Below the pieces are notes generated by a model. The model saw only the letters and a program-made list of their open reading frames with translations. It had not been told where the DNA came from and searched no databases. Positions 1 through 8,282 of a stretch of DNA of 64,000 nucleotides are shown piece by piece. The first letter of the stretch is position 1. Each line of letters starts with the position of its first letter. A program made the position numbers and the translations under genes. The DNA is taken from positions 124,001 through 188,000 of the forward strand of contig VFIW01000041.1 of assembly GCA_006386115.1 (NCBI GenBank). Direction: 5' to 3'. The stretch comes from Globisporangium splendens (lineage: Eukaryota; Oomycota; Peronosporomycetes; Pythiales; Pythiaceae).

Positions 1-1
1 A

Positions 2-1363
2 TTGGCATCTGTTGCTGAGGAAACGGCCGCCTCGCACACGATTGCCCCATCTCTCAATGCAGCTGCAACTTCGCTGCGCGCCTTCGACAGGATCTCGGAT
101 CCGTCGATAGATCGCGCTCACGTTGACGTGGCGCTCAGACGCGCGAAGCGCAGTCCGGAAGCAAACGCATCAGACGAAGTGTTCTTCGCTGAATTTGCGG
201 CGCTCCATGAGCTGCCGAGTACCGTTGAGGCGATCGTATCCCTCGAAGAAATGAGTTATGAACTCTTTCTTACGGATCTAGAGCGTGACCAGATCCGCGA
301 GATCGTCGTTCCGACTGCGTTCACGCGTAGCGAACTGTGCACCTCGTCCACTGCGGAAGAGAGTGTTTTGGAGCCAGACAAACAGAAACGGTTTGCTGCT
401 CAGGATTGGGACGCCGTGAAAGGCAGTCCATACTTTGACTTGTTGTGGGAGTTCAAAGATGTGTTTCCCGACAAAGTGCCAAGTGCCCTGCCCGTTGATC
501 GTGGCGTACGGCACGAGATTGACCTCGAGCCCGGGAGCAAATATTGCGTGACCAGACAATGGCCGCTGCCCCGCGAGCAGGTTGAGGCTATCGACGAGTT
601 CTTCGCGAAACGAGCCCTCGCCGGTCATGTGAGAGAAAGCAAGTCTCCACATAGCTCACCCACGTTTTGTGTGCGGAAAGCGACTGGTGGCTGGCGCATT
701 GTTCACGCTTTCAACAAGCTGAACGCCGCCACCATTCCGGCACAAACGCCGATCCCAAGAAAGGATGTCTTGATCGACTCCATGGGCGGCTCGACAGTTT
801 TCTCCGCACTGGATCTGATGGATGGGTTCTATCAGATCCTCATGCGAGAGAGTGACGTTCCCTTGACGGCAGTAAGCACACCCAGCGGGATGCTGTGGGA
901 GTGGCTCGTTATGCCGCAAGGTTTGAAGAATGCACCAGCGACGTTCAATCGTCTGGTAACGCATCTTCTGCGTCCTCATCGTGCGTATGCACCGAGCTAT
1001 TTCGATGACATCTTCGTGCACAGTCGTGCCGAAGGAGATCTCAGTGCCGTTGACGTGCACAAGAGACATTTGCGCTCAGTGTTGCAGTGCTTACGAGACA
1101 ACAGTCTGTATTGCAACCTGAAGAAATGCATCTTTGGCGCCTCAGAGATACCGATCCTGGGCTGCTATGTTGGCAAAGCTGGCGTCCGCGCGGACCCAGA
1201 GAAGATCAAGGCGATCGCCGACTGGCCGATCCCAAAGAATGTCAAGGACTTGCGCAAGTGGCTTGGCAAATTACTTGCACAAGTACAGCCACAACTATGC
1301 GGCAAGAGTCCGTCCGCTCACGCATCTCTTGAAAAAGGATGTCGAGTGGGACTGGACGAATGA
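2..1363 (+). CDS. Element A pol, 5' part: reverse transcriptase (partial, frameshifted)
   Basis: The frame is open from the window edge, so the true start is outside. The first 150 or so residues resemble the protease-RT spacer. The RT palm and fingers follow, with the motifs VRKATGGWRIV, SALDLMDGFYQI, MPQGLKNAPATF and the catalytic YFDD box at 998-1009. RT similarity continues to the motif DLRKWLG near 1250-1267. After that, homology moves to the next frame, and the remaining codons to the stop at 1363 are out-of-frame noise. The local sequence is compatible with loss of one unit of a tiny direct repeat (ttgg-type), which is inference. Function: copies the element RNA into cDNA. Confidence 0.85.
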   Translation: MASVAEETAASHTIAPSLNAAATSLRAFDRISDPSIDRAHVDVALRRAKRSPEANASDEVFFAEFAALHELPSTVEAIVSLEEMSYELFLTDLERDQIREIVVPTAFTRSELCTSSTAEESVLEPDKQKRFAAQDWDAVKGSPYFDLLWEFKDVFPDKVPSALPVDRGVRHEIDLEPGSKYCVTRQWPLPREQVEAIDEFFAKRALAGHVRESKSPHSSPTFCVRKATGGWRIVHAFNKLNAATIPAQTPIPRKDVLIDSMGGSTVFSALDLMDGFYQILMRESDVPLTAVSTPSGMLWEWLVMPQGLKNAPATFNRLVTHLLRPHRAYAPSYFDDIFVHSRAEGDLSAVDVHKRHLRSVLQCLRDNSLYCNLKKCIFGASEIPILGCYVGKAGVRADPEKIKAIADWPIPKNVKDLRKWLGKLLAQVQPQLCGKSPSAHASLEKGCRVGLDE

Positions 1364-4136
1364 TGTCATGAATGCATTCATTGACGTGAAGGAGTCGCTT
1401 GTTCGCGCTCCTGTCCTGGCGTTGCCGGACCACACGAAAGCCTTCAGTGTCGTGTGCGATGCCAGCGATTTTGCAATCGGCTGTGCGCTGATGCAGAAGG
1501 ATGATGACGGCCATGAGCGCGTCGTATCATACCAAAGCAGACTGCTTAAGGCAGCTGAAAAGAATTATCCTGTGCACGACAAGGAGCTGCTTGCGATCAA
1601 GTACGCCCTCTTGAAGTTCAGGGTCCACCTTTTGGGTGCGACACCGTTCGTTGTGTACACGGATCACGCGTCCTTGCGGACCGCGATCAATTCCCCCCAT
1701 TTATCGCAGCGAATGGCGCGATGGCTTGCATTCTTCTCCGAGTTCAACTTTCGGGTAGAATACAAGCCGGGAAAGGAAAATGTTCTGGCGGACGCGCTCT
1801 CGCGCCGTCCAGATTACGAGTCGAGCGCTGACAGCAGCTCTGACGCCCTGTGTTTGGAGCGCACTCCTGATCTCATGCATCTGAGCATCAGTCGAGTGCA
1901 AACAAAGCTCAAGGACAATATTCAGTCGCTTTATGCAAAGGACGATGAATGTCGCTTGTTGATTGCTCACTTTGACGGCTCGTCCAAAGAGTCATTGCCT
2001 GCCAAACTCGAGTCAAAGCTTGCTCGGTTTAGTTACCACGACGGGTTGTTGTGGCATCGACTGTCCAACTTTGATTACCCGCGTGTGTATGTACCGCATG
2101 ACCAGGATCTGAAACTTTCGATCCTGCATGAGTTTCACGATGCACCAGCGAGTGGGCATCTCGGACGTGAAAAGACCTTCTTGCAAGTGTCCAATGTGTT
2201 TTGGTGGCCACACCAGTACAAATGGGTGGCCAATTATGTACGCTCATGCGAGCAGTGCCAGCGCGTGAAGCCTGCGGGCAAGAACAAAGCGCCGCTGCAT
2301 CCGCTGCCGATTCCGCAAGACTGCTGGAAGTCGGTCAGCATGGATTTCGTCTTCGGTTTCCCGGAAGACAAGGCGCGCAACACAGGCGTCGTCGTGTTCG
2401 TCGACCGACTGAGCAAAATGGTGCACGTTGCACCCGTGCGCAAGCATGTCACTGCGCAAGAGACGGCGTGCCTATTTTTAGAGCACGTGTTCCGCTATCA
2501 CGGCTTGCCCGAGTCTATTGTATCAGACCGGGACCCGCGTTTCACCGCTGCCTTTTGGCGCGAACTCTTTCGCCTGCTCGGCACAGATCTGGCGATGTCC
2601 ACTGCCGATCACCCCGAGACAGACGGGCAAACCGAGCGCGTGAACCGTGTCGTCGAGGATATTCTTCGCAGCATCGCTGTCGATCATCCCCGCGACTGGA
2701 GCCGCTGGCTGCCGTACGCCGAGTTTGCTATAAATAGCAGTGAGCACGCCTCTACGGCCGTGGCTCCGTTCTATTTTAACTCGCTGCGGCACCCGCGCGT
2801 ACCCGCCACTCTGTTCGAGGGCGTCGAACGTTCTGCGGTAGGAGGGCAACTCGCTGCGCTCGATGCGAGTGCGCGATCTCCGTCACCGGACGTGGCGTCG
2901 ACCGCTCACGTGGACGCGCGCGATGCGCCGCCTGTGCGATCGCGTTCCGAATCTGTCACGGTCTTACCGGACAGCACGCAGAGTATTGACATGTCGGGCA
3001 CGGTACTGAGTTACGGTACACGTGTCTCTAAAGATGGTTCTTCCACGGTACCGAGTTACGGTACTCGTGCTAAAAATAGCCAGTCTCAGACGGAATCAGG
3101 CAACTGCTCGTGCGAGCGTCAGCCACGAATGGAAGGACGCGCAGTGTCACACACCGGCGCAGAAATAGATCTCTCTGCAGCACGCGCTGCGAGAGCAACG
3201 ACAAAGCAAGACAAAGCCGTCGCGGCAGCGCGGCAATTTGTCGATGAGCGCGCAGCATTGTTGCGTCGCGTGCGCGACCAACTAGCTGCTGCGCAAGACA
3301 AGCAAAAGCTCTACGCCGATAAATCGGGTAGAAAGAACAAACAAACGTTTTGTGTGGGTGATAAAGTGCTTTTAAGCATTAAAAACCTACCAAACGATGC
3401 AGTCACAATGCTCCCCAGCGGGAGTAAGTTGTTGCCACGATTCATCGGGCCATACACTGTTGTGGAGAAGATTGGAGACTTGAATTACAAGCTCGATCTC
3501 CCAGCGAGAATGGCAACGCACCCCGTGTTCTACGTGGGTTTGCTTAAGCGCTACCATGACGCTACTGTGGATTTTTATCCCAGTCCGGGAGAACGTCGGT
3601 CTCATCAGGGGGCTCAGACGCCGCCCATCGAGACACGAGCGCGTTGTGCCTCTCCCAAAGCGTCTTCACTCGCGGAGCGTACCTCGCGTGGAAGTGCTTC
3701 CCGCGGACATGGTACTCCTCCAGCATCTGACGAGCTTCCTTCAGCTCCGTCTCAAGCGCTGTCACCCTCTGCTTCAACAGCGAGGTCTCGTCCAGATATT
3801 GCTGGCGAAGGGTACGGACGGCTTGCTGTAGCGCCCCCAAAGACGATGCGTTCGCGCGAACCATCTGAATCATCGCATCTGGTGCAACCACCGATGCTGA
3901 AGCGAAGTAGGGCGCCACCTGTCCCGCTGATTGACAAGCAGGGACAGCGCCACTACCATGTTGAGCGCCTGCTGCGTGTGCAGCGGCGTAAGGGGAACAC
4001 CCACTACCTTGTGAAGTGGCGTGGGTACGATGTGTCGCAGAGCTCGTGGGAGCCTGCTGAGCGTCTTCGCGAAGACGTCCCGGATCTTGTTGACGCCTTT
4101 GAGGCGCAACTGAGGGACTGTCATTCGCGCGAGTAA
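1263..4136 (+). CDS. Element A pol, 3' part: RNase H, integrase, chromodomain
   Basis: The frame is open from 1134, but pol homology begins near 1263. RNase H: VVCDASDFAIG, YPVHDKELLAI and YTDHASL carry the acidic residues. Integrase: an HHCC zinc finger (HEFHDAP...HLGREK...CEQCQ, about 2130-2270), then D in VSMDFVFG, D in VSDRDPRF and E in DGQTERVNR, a D,D-35-E core. A disordered stretch of about 110 residues (2830-3180), absent from element B, contains a 24-bp repeat (3001-3024 and 3046-3069, both encoding SYGTR). The integrase C-terminal module (SGRKNKQ...KVLLSIKNL) follows, then a proline/serine-rich linker. A C-terminal chromodomain (HYHVERLL...YLVKWRGYD...SSWEP) is expected to target integration to marked chromatin. 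Confidence 0.88.
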   Translation: MANYLHKYSHNYAARVRPLTHLLKKDVEWDWTNDVMNAFIDVKESLVRAPVLALPDHTKAFSVVCDASDFAIGCALMQKDDDGHERVVSYQSRLLKAAEKNYPVHDKELLAIKYALLKFRVHLLGATPFVVYTDHASLRTAINSPHLSQRMARWLAFFSEFNFRVEYKPGKENVLADALSRRPDYESSADSSSDALCLERTPDLMHLSISRVQTKLKDNIQSLYAKDDECRLLIAHFDGSSKESLPAKLESKLARFSYHDGLLWHRLSNFDYPRVYVPHDQDLKLSILHEFHDAPASGHLGREKTFLQVSNVFWWPHQYKWVANYVRSCEQCQRVKPAGKNKAPLHPLPIPQDCWKSVSMDFVFGFPEDKARNTGVVVFVDRLSKMVHVAPVRKHVTAQETACLFLEHVFRYHGLPESIVSDRDPRFTAAFWRELFRLLGTDLAMSTADHPETDGQTERVNRVVEDILRSIAVDHPRDWSRWLPYAEFAINSSEHASTAVAPFYFNSLRHPRVPATLFEGVERSAVGGQLAALDASARSPSPDVASTAHVDARDAPPVRSRSESVTVLPDSTQSIDMSGTVLSYGTRVSKDGSSTVPSYGTRAKNSQSQTESGNCSCERQPRMEGRAVSHTGAEIDLSAARAARATTKQDKAVAAARQFVDERAALLRRVRDQLAAAQDKQKLYADKSGRKNKQTFCVGDKVLLSIKNLPNDAVTMLPSGSKLLPRFIGPYTVVEKIGDLNYKLDLPARMATHPVFYVGLLKRYHDATVDFYPSPGERRSHQGAQTPPIETRARCASPKASSLAERTSRGSASRGHGTPPASDELPSAPSQALSPSASTARSRPDIAGEGYGRLAVAPPKTMRSREPSESSHLVQPPMLKRSRAPPVPLIDKQGQRHYHVERLLRVQRRKGNTHYLVKWRGYDVSQSSWEPAERLREDVPDLVDAFEAQLRDCHSRE

Positions 4137-5106
4137 TTTGTCGCCTGATACCAGCGCGACCACCCGCTCGCAGAGGCGTGCCACCGCCCTGCTTGGAGCG
4201 AAACAGACGAACACGGTCAACTGCAAATTGCATGCGTTGACTGCGTTGCGCTGTCGGATCGGTAGACACTGTGCGAGTGCTACCTCCCTTAATTTTATTG
4301 ATGCGCGACATGAAATCGGCATCGTACTCTTCTTCCGTCTCTCCAACAAAGAGAACGACTGGGATCGGGTGAATACGCAATTCCCCATTTTCATCCCACA
4401 ATCGCTTTTCACGCCAATTTTTAAATTGAGCGTCATAGTCCCACGCACAAAGTCTGGCTCTCGCGAGCAGATTCGATGCGGTCTTGCCAGCCGGCCATAG
4501 TTCTGGCGGCGGCATTTCGGGCAGTGAGTACTTGAGCTCATCGTGAACGACAGCTCGCACTCCTGCCTCTTCGTTTGTAATGAGGACTTCGTGCTTCCTC
4601 TTACGATTGTTGACAGCCTCAACGGCGTCATTTTCCTCCTTCGTCCGATACATCGAGACGTCAGCGGATGGATCTCGCTCGAGCTCGTGGAGATAAGCGG
4701 CGTGTCGCTCGCTTTGCAACTCCTCGTACTCGACCCACTCGTCGATGGAGCCGAGCTTCACGGTGAGCGCTCCCTCGTCTTCAAGCGAGCTCCCGTCATT
4801 GTCAACGACGAGGAATTCCTCAGTCATTTCCTCCTCTTCCAAAGCACGCGCGAACAACGGTTTCACGGAAGGGAGGTCTCCGAATCGCAACTCACTGCTT
4901 ATAGCAGGAGCGCTATCAGATGTGAGAGCAGACCTGCCGTCGCTCTCCGCAGGCACGTCGACCGCATCCGCGGCGACCGTCGTTCGTCTTGCGCTCGACG
5001 CGACCTCTCTGTCTTCCTCGCGCTTGCGCAGAGTCTCGACGAGAGTGCCGACGCCTTCCCCTTTTTGTCGCGCGAGCTTCTCGCGGACAGCTTTGTTGGT
5101 GGCCAT
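3562..5106 (-). CDS. Antisense ORF of element A, coiled-coil protein of unknown function
   Basis: 514 codons on the strand opposite pol, starting MATNKAVREK at 5106, which is 184 nt inside the LTR edge. The open frame extends 14 codons further upstream to 5148. The first two thirds (5106-4137) lie outside pol and stay open for about 323 codons, which is very unlikely by chance. Seen in order: a charged, acidic N-terminal half; a conserved-looking middle block with WREKRLWDENGEL and VLFVGETEEEYDADFMSRI; a basic low-complexity stretch; and a C-terminal coiled coil (LGALQQAVRTLRQQ, then LLKQRVTALETELKEARQ). The coil is encoded opposite the disordered linker of pol, and the overlap continues through the chromodomain. 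I do not recognise the family. Gag-like or regulatory roles are both possible. Confidence 0.6.
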   Translation of the reverse strand: MATNKAVREKLARQKGEGVGTLVETLRKREEDREVASSARRTTVAADAVDVPAESDGRSALTSDSAPAISSELRFGDLPSVKPLFARALEEEEMTEEFLVVDNDGSSLEDEGALTVKLGSIDEWVEYEELQSERHAAYLHELERDPSADVSMYRTKEENDAVEAVNNRKRKHEVLITNEEAGVRAVVHDELKYSLPEMPPPELWPAGKTASNLLARARLCAWDYDAQFKNWREKRLWDENGELRIHPIPVVLFVGETEEEYDADFMSRINKIKGGSTRTVSTDPTAQRSQRMQFAVDRVRLFRSKQGGGTPLRAGGRAGIRRQITRANDSPSVAPQRRQQDPGRLREDAQQAPTSSATHRTHATSQGSGCSPYAAAHAAGAQHGSGAVPACQSAGQVAPYFASASVVAPDAMIQMVRANASSLGALQQAVRTLRQQYLDETSLLKQRVTALETELKEARQMLEEYHVRGKHFHARYAPRVKTLWERHNALVSRWAASEPPDETDVLPDWDKNPQ

Positions 5107-5275
5107 GATACTCACGTGCGCGAGCACAGTGACTATATGTGCCAACACTCGGTGAAATTAACGCACGCGTCGCCGCTGTGCTCTTTCCCGAGGAATACAC
5201 GAATGTTCCCCTTTCTCGGCGCACACGCGCGAGATCCACACGTTTCTCACACCGACCCTTCGAGTGTTTCGCACT

Positions 5276-5290
5276 TTAAGTGGGGGGTGG
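5276..5290 (+). other. Polypurine tract of element A
   Basis: The purine-rich run tttaagtggggggtgg sits immediately before the LTR start TGTAAC at 5291. This is the expected position of the plus-strand primer in LTR retrotransposons. The element B counterpart is aaggaggggatga, just before 8283. Confidence 0.6.
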
Positions 5291-5825
5291 TGTAACGGGG
5301 TTACACTGTAACATGGTTACGCACTTGTGTTGTGCCACACAAACAAACCGAACCTTGCGGTACGTAGAGTACGCGCAACAAGTTTAAGACCGAACCATGA
5401 GGTTCGTCATACTTGCTCGAACCTTCACGGTGGAGCCGGCAGCCAGTCTGAGTGGCGGCGCCTCCGATTGGATATAATTGAACATGCATTTCATCCAATC
5501 ACATAAGACAACTAGCGTTAGTCTTTCATAGCCACTCATTGCCCCATGGGGAGTAATTACACTTGAGATTGCTATTGTTCATAGTTACATAAAGATAATC
5601 CAGGTTGTCCTACAGAGGGCAACCTCCAACAAATAAACAGTTCCATTTTTACCGTTAACTAAAGCCTTTGGTTATCGACGGTTACTCTATAGAGACCTAT
5701 AGGTAACCGATTGTTGCACTGCAGGAAGCAGGCAACCGCTCTCGGAACAGAGTCCTTGAGAGAAGCGTTGAATACGCTTCCTCACACACGTACCGTGCTG
5801 CGTAACTCGGAAGTGTCCGGTTACA
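5291..5825 (+). repeat. 3' LTR of element A (535 bp)
   Basis: It begins TGTAACGG and ends GGTTACA, so its termini form a perfect 6-bp inverted repeat (TGTAAC/GTTACA). The left edge follows a polypurine tract, and the right edge meets sequence that continues element B's pol frame. The first 30 bp contain several TTAC/GTAA repeats that could fold. The matching 5' LTR is outside the window, so the length rests on the terminal motifs alone. Confidence 0.75.
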
Positions 5826-5826
5826 T

Positions 5827-6690
5827 CTTCCGTCGCGCACAAGATCGCGAGTTCACCGCTTCCGAGTACACAATGGGTTGTTGTACTATGTGGTCGAACA
5901 AGGGGATACAGCAAGGGTTGTTGTTCCCAACGACGAAGGTCTGCGTCATCGACTCTTGTATGAGTACCATGACAGTCCTTCGGGTGGCCATCTCGGACGT
6001 GAGAAAACGTTTCTCAGTCTTTCCCGGGATTACTACTGGCCACACATGTACAAGTGGGTTCGCAAGTATGTGAGGACTTGCGAGGTCTGCCAACGAGTGA
6101 AACCCTCTGGTTCCACGCAGGCATCGCTTCGTTCATTGGCTGTCCCACCGGACAGTTGGAAGTCTGTGAGTATGGATTTCATATTCGGACTTCCAAGAGA
6201 CACACATGGACGCAATGGCATCCTTGTGTTTGTGGACCGATTCAGCAAGATGGTTCATCTTGCGCCTGTTTCGGACAAGATCTCTGCTGAGAAGACTGCC
6301 AAGGTCTTTGTAGACGTCGTATTCCGTCTGCACGGACTACCAGTCGAGATCGTGTCTGACCGTGACACCCGTTTCACGTCCAAGTTCTGGCGTGCACTGC
6401 TCGGACTTCTGGACACCAAGTTGTCCATGTCAACAGCGGCACACCCTGAAACGGACGGTCAAACAGAGCGAGTGAATCGCGTCCTCGAAGACGTGTTGCG
6501 CAGCTACGCAACGTCTTTCAAAGAGTGGAGTGAGTTTCTCCCTCTTGCCGAGTTTGCGTTGAACAACTCCACGCATGTCTCGACAGGTCACTCTCCATTT
6601 TATGTGAACTATGGCATTCACCCTCGAGTGCCTGCTTCCATAATGGGTGAGGTCTCTACCTTAAGTGGGGGAGGGACTCCGGCTCATGGA
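5827..6690 (+). CDS. Element B pol fragment: integrase
   Basis: The frame runs from the A/B junction to about 6690. The zinc finger is YEYHDSPSGGHLGREK...CEVCQRVKP. The catalytic triad is D in VSMDFIFG, D in VSDRDTRF and E in DGQTERVNR. A frame change in the run gtgggggaggg near 6664-6676 moves homology into the next frame (6665-7864). RT and RNase H are absent because element A separates them. No intact product is expected from this copy. Confidence 0.8.
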
Positions 6691-7864
6691 TAACAAGCCG
6701 AAGTCGTCTTACGACCTGAATGCTGCTTCCGAGTTGAAAGCGAATTTCGACTCGATGAAACCCCTCGACGACCTAACAAGTCGTGAAGGGCAGCAAGTCG
6801 ATGACTTTATTGTGAGGAGACAAGCCGTTGTGAGGTTTGTTCGAGACGCAATCGCGAAGGCTCAGGATCTGCAAAAGGAACAAGCAGACAAGAGCGGAAG
6901 GAAGAACAAGCAAGTGTATAAGATCAATGATCTTGTATTACTTAGCACGGCGAACCTGCCTGAACATGCAGTGTCCAACTTGGGAAGCTCGAAACTTCTG
7001 CCAAGATATATTGGACCGTTCAAGGTAGTGAAATGCAATGGTGATGCCTACACGCTAGACATACCTACACGCATGCGTCTACACCCGACATTTTATGTGG
7101 GTAGACTAAAGCCTTACCTTCCAAGTGGATCTGCGGATCCTACGAGATCTTCCGCAAACGATCGAGCTGATCGTAAAGCTTCTCCACTTGATTGCAAAGA
7201 GCAAACAGCTCATCGCTCTGGAGATTCTTCTCGGCGTACAGGAGTTGCAGGACGTCGAAGGATTGGTCCTTCACTGCCTCCAACGCTTGAAGACGAGAAT
7301 GGTACTCGCCACGAAGTACCTCGAGAGCCGAACCTGCCTCTTCCACAGAGCGCAACAGGCGATCGTGAGCCAACTCACGAGACTTCTCGTTCTTCCGGAG
7401 TCGAACAAGTTCGTCCTGAACCTGTTGGAACCGTTCCTCGTAACGGGACTCCAAAGCCGAACACTGGGCAGAACCTTCTGTCAGGACGTCGATCTTCGAC
7501 TCATGATCGGCGACAAGGTTCTCGAGACTCTCGCAGCGTTCCTCAAGCGTCGAACAACGCTGCTGCAAAGCCTCGATTTGCCCACGATGAGCACTCTTCC
7601 ACTTCCAGAGTCGCTCAATCGTTTTCTCGTTCAGCCCCACCCCCGTTGTTAGACTCTCAGGGAGAGCATCGCTGGGTGGTTGAGTCGATTGTTGATCATG
7701 AAGATCGACCGACTCATCGTCGAGGAAAGAAGCGGTTGAACCATCAACGCTTCTACAGAGTTCGGTGGCGTGGATACCCACCGAGCTCGGACACGTGGGA
7801 GCCTCGTCAGACATTGGAGGCTGATGTTCCCGACGTGGTCCGCAGCTATGAGAACTGCTTGTAG
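6665..7864 (+). CDS. Element B pol fragment: integrase C-terminal module and chromodomain
   Basis: This continues the integrase in another frame. The first 100 or so residues lead to SGRKNKQVYKINDLVLLS and LLPRYIGPFKVV, the usual integrase C-terminal module. A Ser/Arg/Pro-rich linker (about 7125-7650) follows, then a chromodomain (HRWVVESIVD...YRVRWRGYPPSSDTWEP). The linker has no recognisable fold in this sense frame. The opposite strand encodes the long coiled coil described in the next entry. The stop is at 7862-7864. Confidence 0.8.
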   Translation: MGEGLRLMDNKPKSSYDLNAASELKANFDSMKPLDDLTSREGQQVDDFIVRRQAVVRFVRDAIAKAQDLQKEQADKSGRKNKQVYKINDLVLLSTANLPEHAVSNLGSSKLLPRYIGPFKVVKCNGDAYTLDIPTRMRLHPTFYVGRLKPYLPSGSADPTRSSANDRADRKASPLDCKEQTAHRSGDSSRRTGVAGRRRIGPSLPPTLEDENGTRHEVPREPNLPLPQSATGDREPTHETSRSSGVEQVRPEPVGTVPRNGTPKPNTGQNLLSGRRSSTHDRRQGSRDSRSVPQASNNAAAKPRFAHDEHSSTSRVAQSFSRSAPPPLLDSQGEHRWVVESIVDHEDRPTHRRGKKRLNHQRFYRVRWRGYPPSSDTWEPRQTLEADVPDVVRSYENCL

Positions 7865-8207
7865 CGTCGCCAGGGGCGACACTACGACGACCAGAGCTAG
7901 GGTTCGCTCTGTCGTCAGCGGGAGTTCTTCTTTCGGCACGAGCATTGCCACGACGAAGAAGACGCTCCATCTTGTTCTCGTTCTCAAGACGAACAAATGT
8001 TCGCCATGAGTCTCTCTGGGCTGCGATGTGTTGGTTCGGATCATCGCGATCGCTGATCCGACGCCAACAGAAGAACCGCTCCTTGTAGAACTCGAGCTCC
8101 CCCTTCTTCTTCAGAATGGGAGAAATGTCGAAGAGTTCTGGAGCTGTCCGCTGTCGCTTGGACGACGGACGTTCTTCACGGTTCACTTGGTCACTTGGTC
8201 GCTTCAT
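7140..8207 (-). CDS. Antisense ORF of element B, coiled-coil protein of unknown function
   Basis: 355 codons on the strand opposite pol. The ATG (MKRPSDQVNREERPSSK) lies 75 nt inside the LTR edge. The N-terminal block (ELFDISPILKKKGELEFYKE, then RDSWRTFVRLENENKMERLL) falls in the 3' non-pol spacer. The central part is antisense to the chromodomain. The last 170 or so residues are a strong coiled coil (for example IEALQQRCSTLEERCESL and LVADHESKIDVL) antisense to the pol linker. The order of parts, the position and the overlap phase match the antisense frame of element A, although primary similarity is weak. A second truncated copy at 9127-9425 keeps the frame open. Function unknown. Confidence 0.6.
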   Translation of the reverse strand: MKRPSDQVNREERPSSKRQRTAPELFDISPILKKKGELEFYKERFFCWRRISDRDDPNQHIAAQRDSWRTFVRLENENKMERLLRRGNARAERRTPADDRANPSSGRRSVAPGDATSSSHSCGPRREHQPPMSDEAPTCPSSVGIHATELCRSVDGSTASFLDDESVDLHDQQSTQPPSDALPESLTTGVGLNEKTIERLWKWKSAHRGQIEALQQRCSTLEERCESLENLVADHESKIDVLTEGSAQCSALESRYEERFQQVQDELVRLRKNEKSRELAHDRLLRSVEEAGSALEVLRGEYHSRLQALEAVKDQSFDVLQLLYAEKNLQSDELFALCNQVEKLYDQLDRLRKIS

Positions 8208-8282
8208 TGCCAATTGAAAGTGAACTGCTCCGAAAGGTCTGCAAAAGTACGCAAGGTACTTGTGACTTTAAGGAGGGGATGA

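Larger units (their letters stand above)
1..5825 (+). mobile_element. Ty3/Gypsy chromodomain retrotransposon A (right part; left end outside window)
   Basis: The order reverse transcriptase, RNase H, integrase, chromodomain identifies a Ty3/Gypsy element of the chromovirus type. The 3' end is complete. A polypurine-like tract (5276-5290) abuts an LTR starting TGTAAC and ending GTTACA. gag, protease and the 5' LTR would lie left of base 1. pol is interrupted by a frameshift near 1260-1268, so this copy is probably not autonomous. A long antisense reading frame occupies the 1.15 kb between the pol stop (4136) and the LTR and overlaps the pol 3' end. The element directly abuts element B at 5825/5826, which suggests nesting. 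Confidence 0.9.

Noticed and set aside
2201..2737. 178-codon plus-strand frame overlapping element A integrase
   Set aside because: Arg/Ala-rich translation in a wrong frame; the integrase frame carries the conserved motifs.
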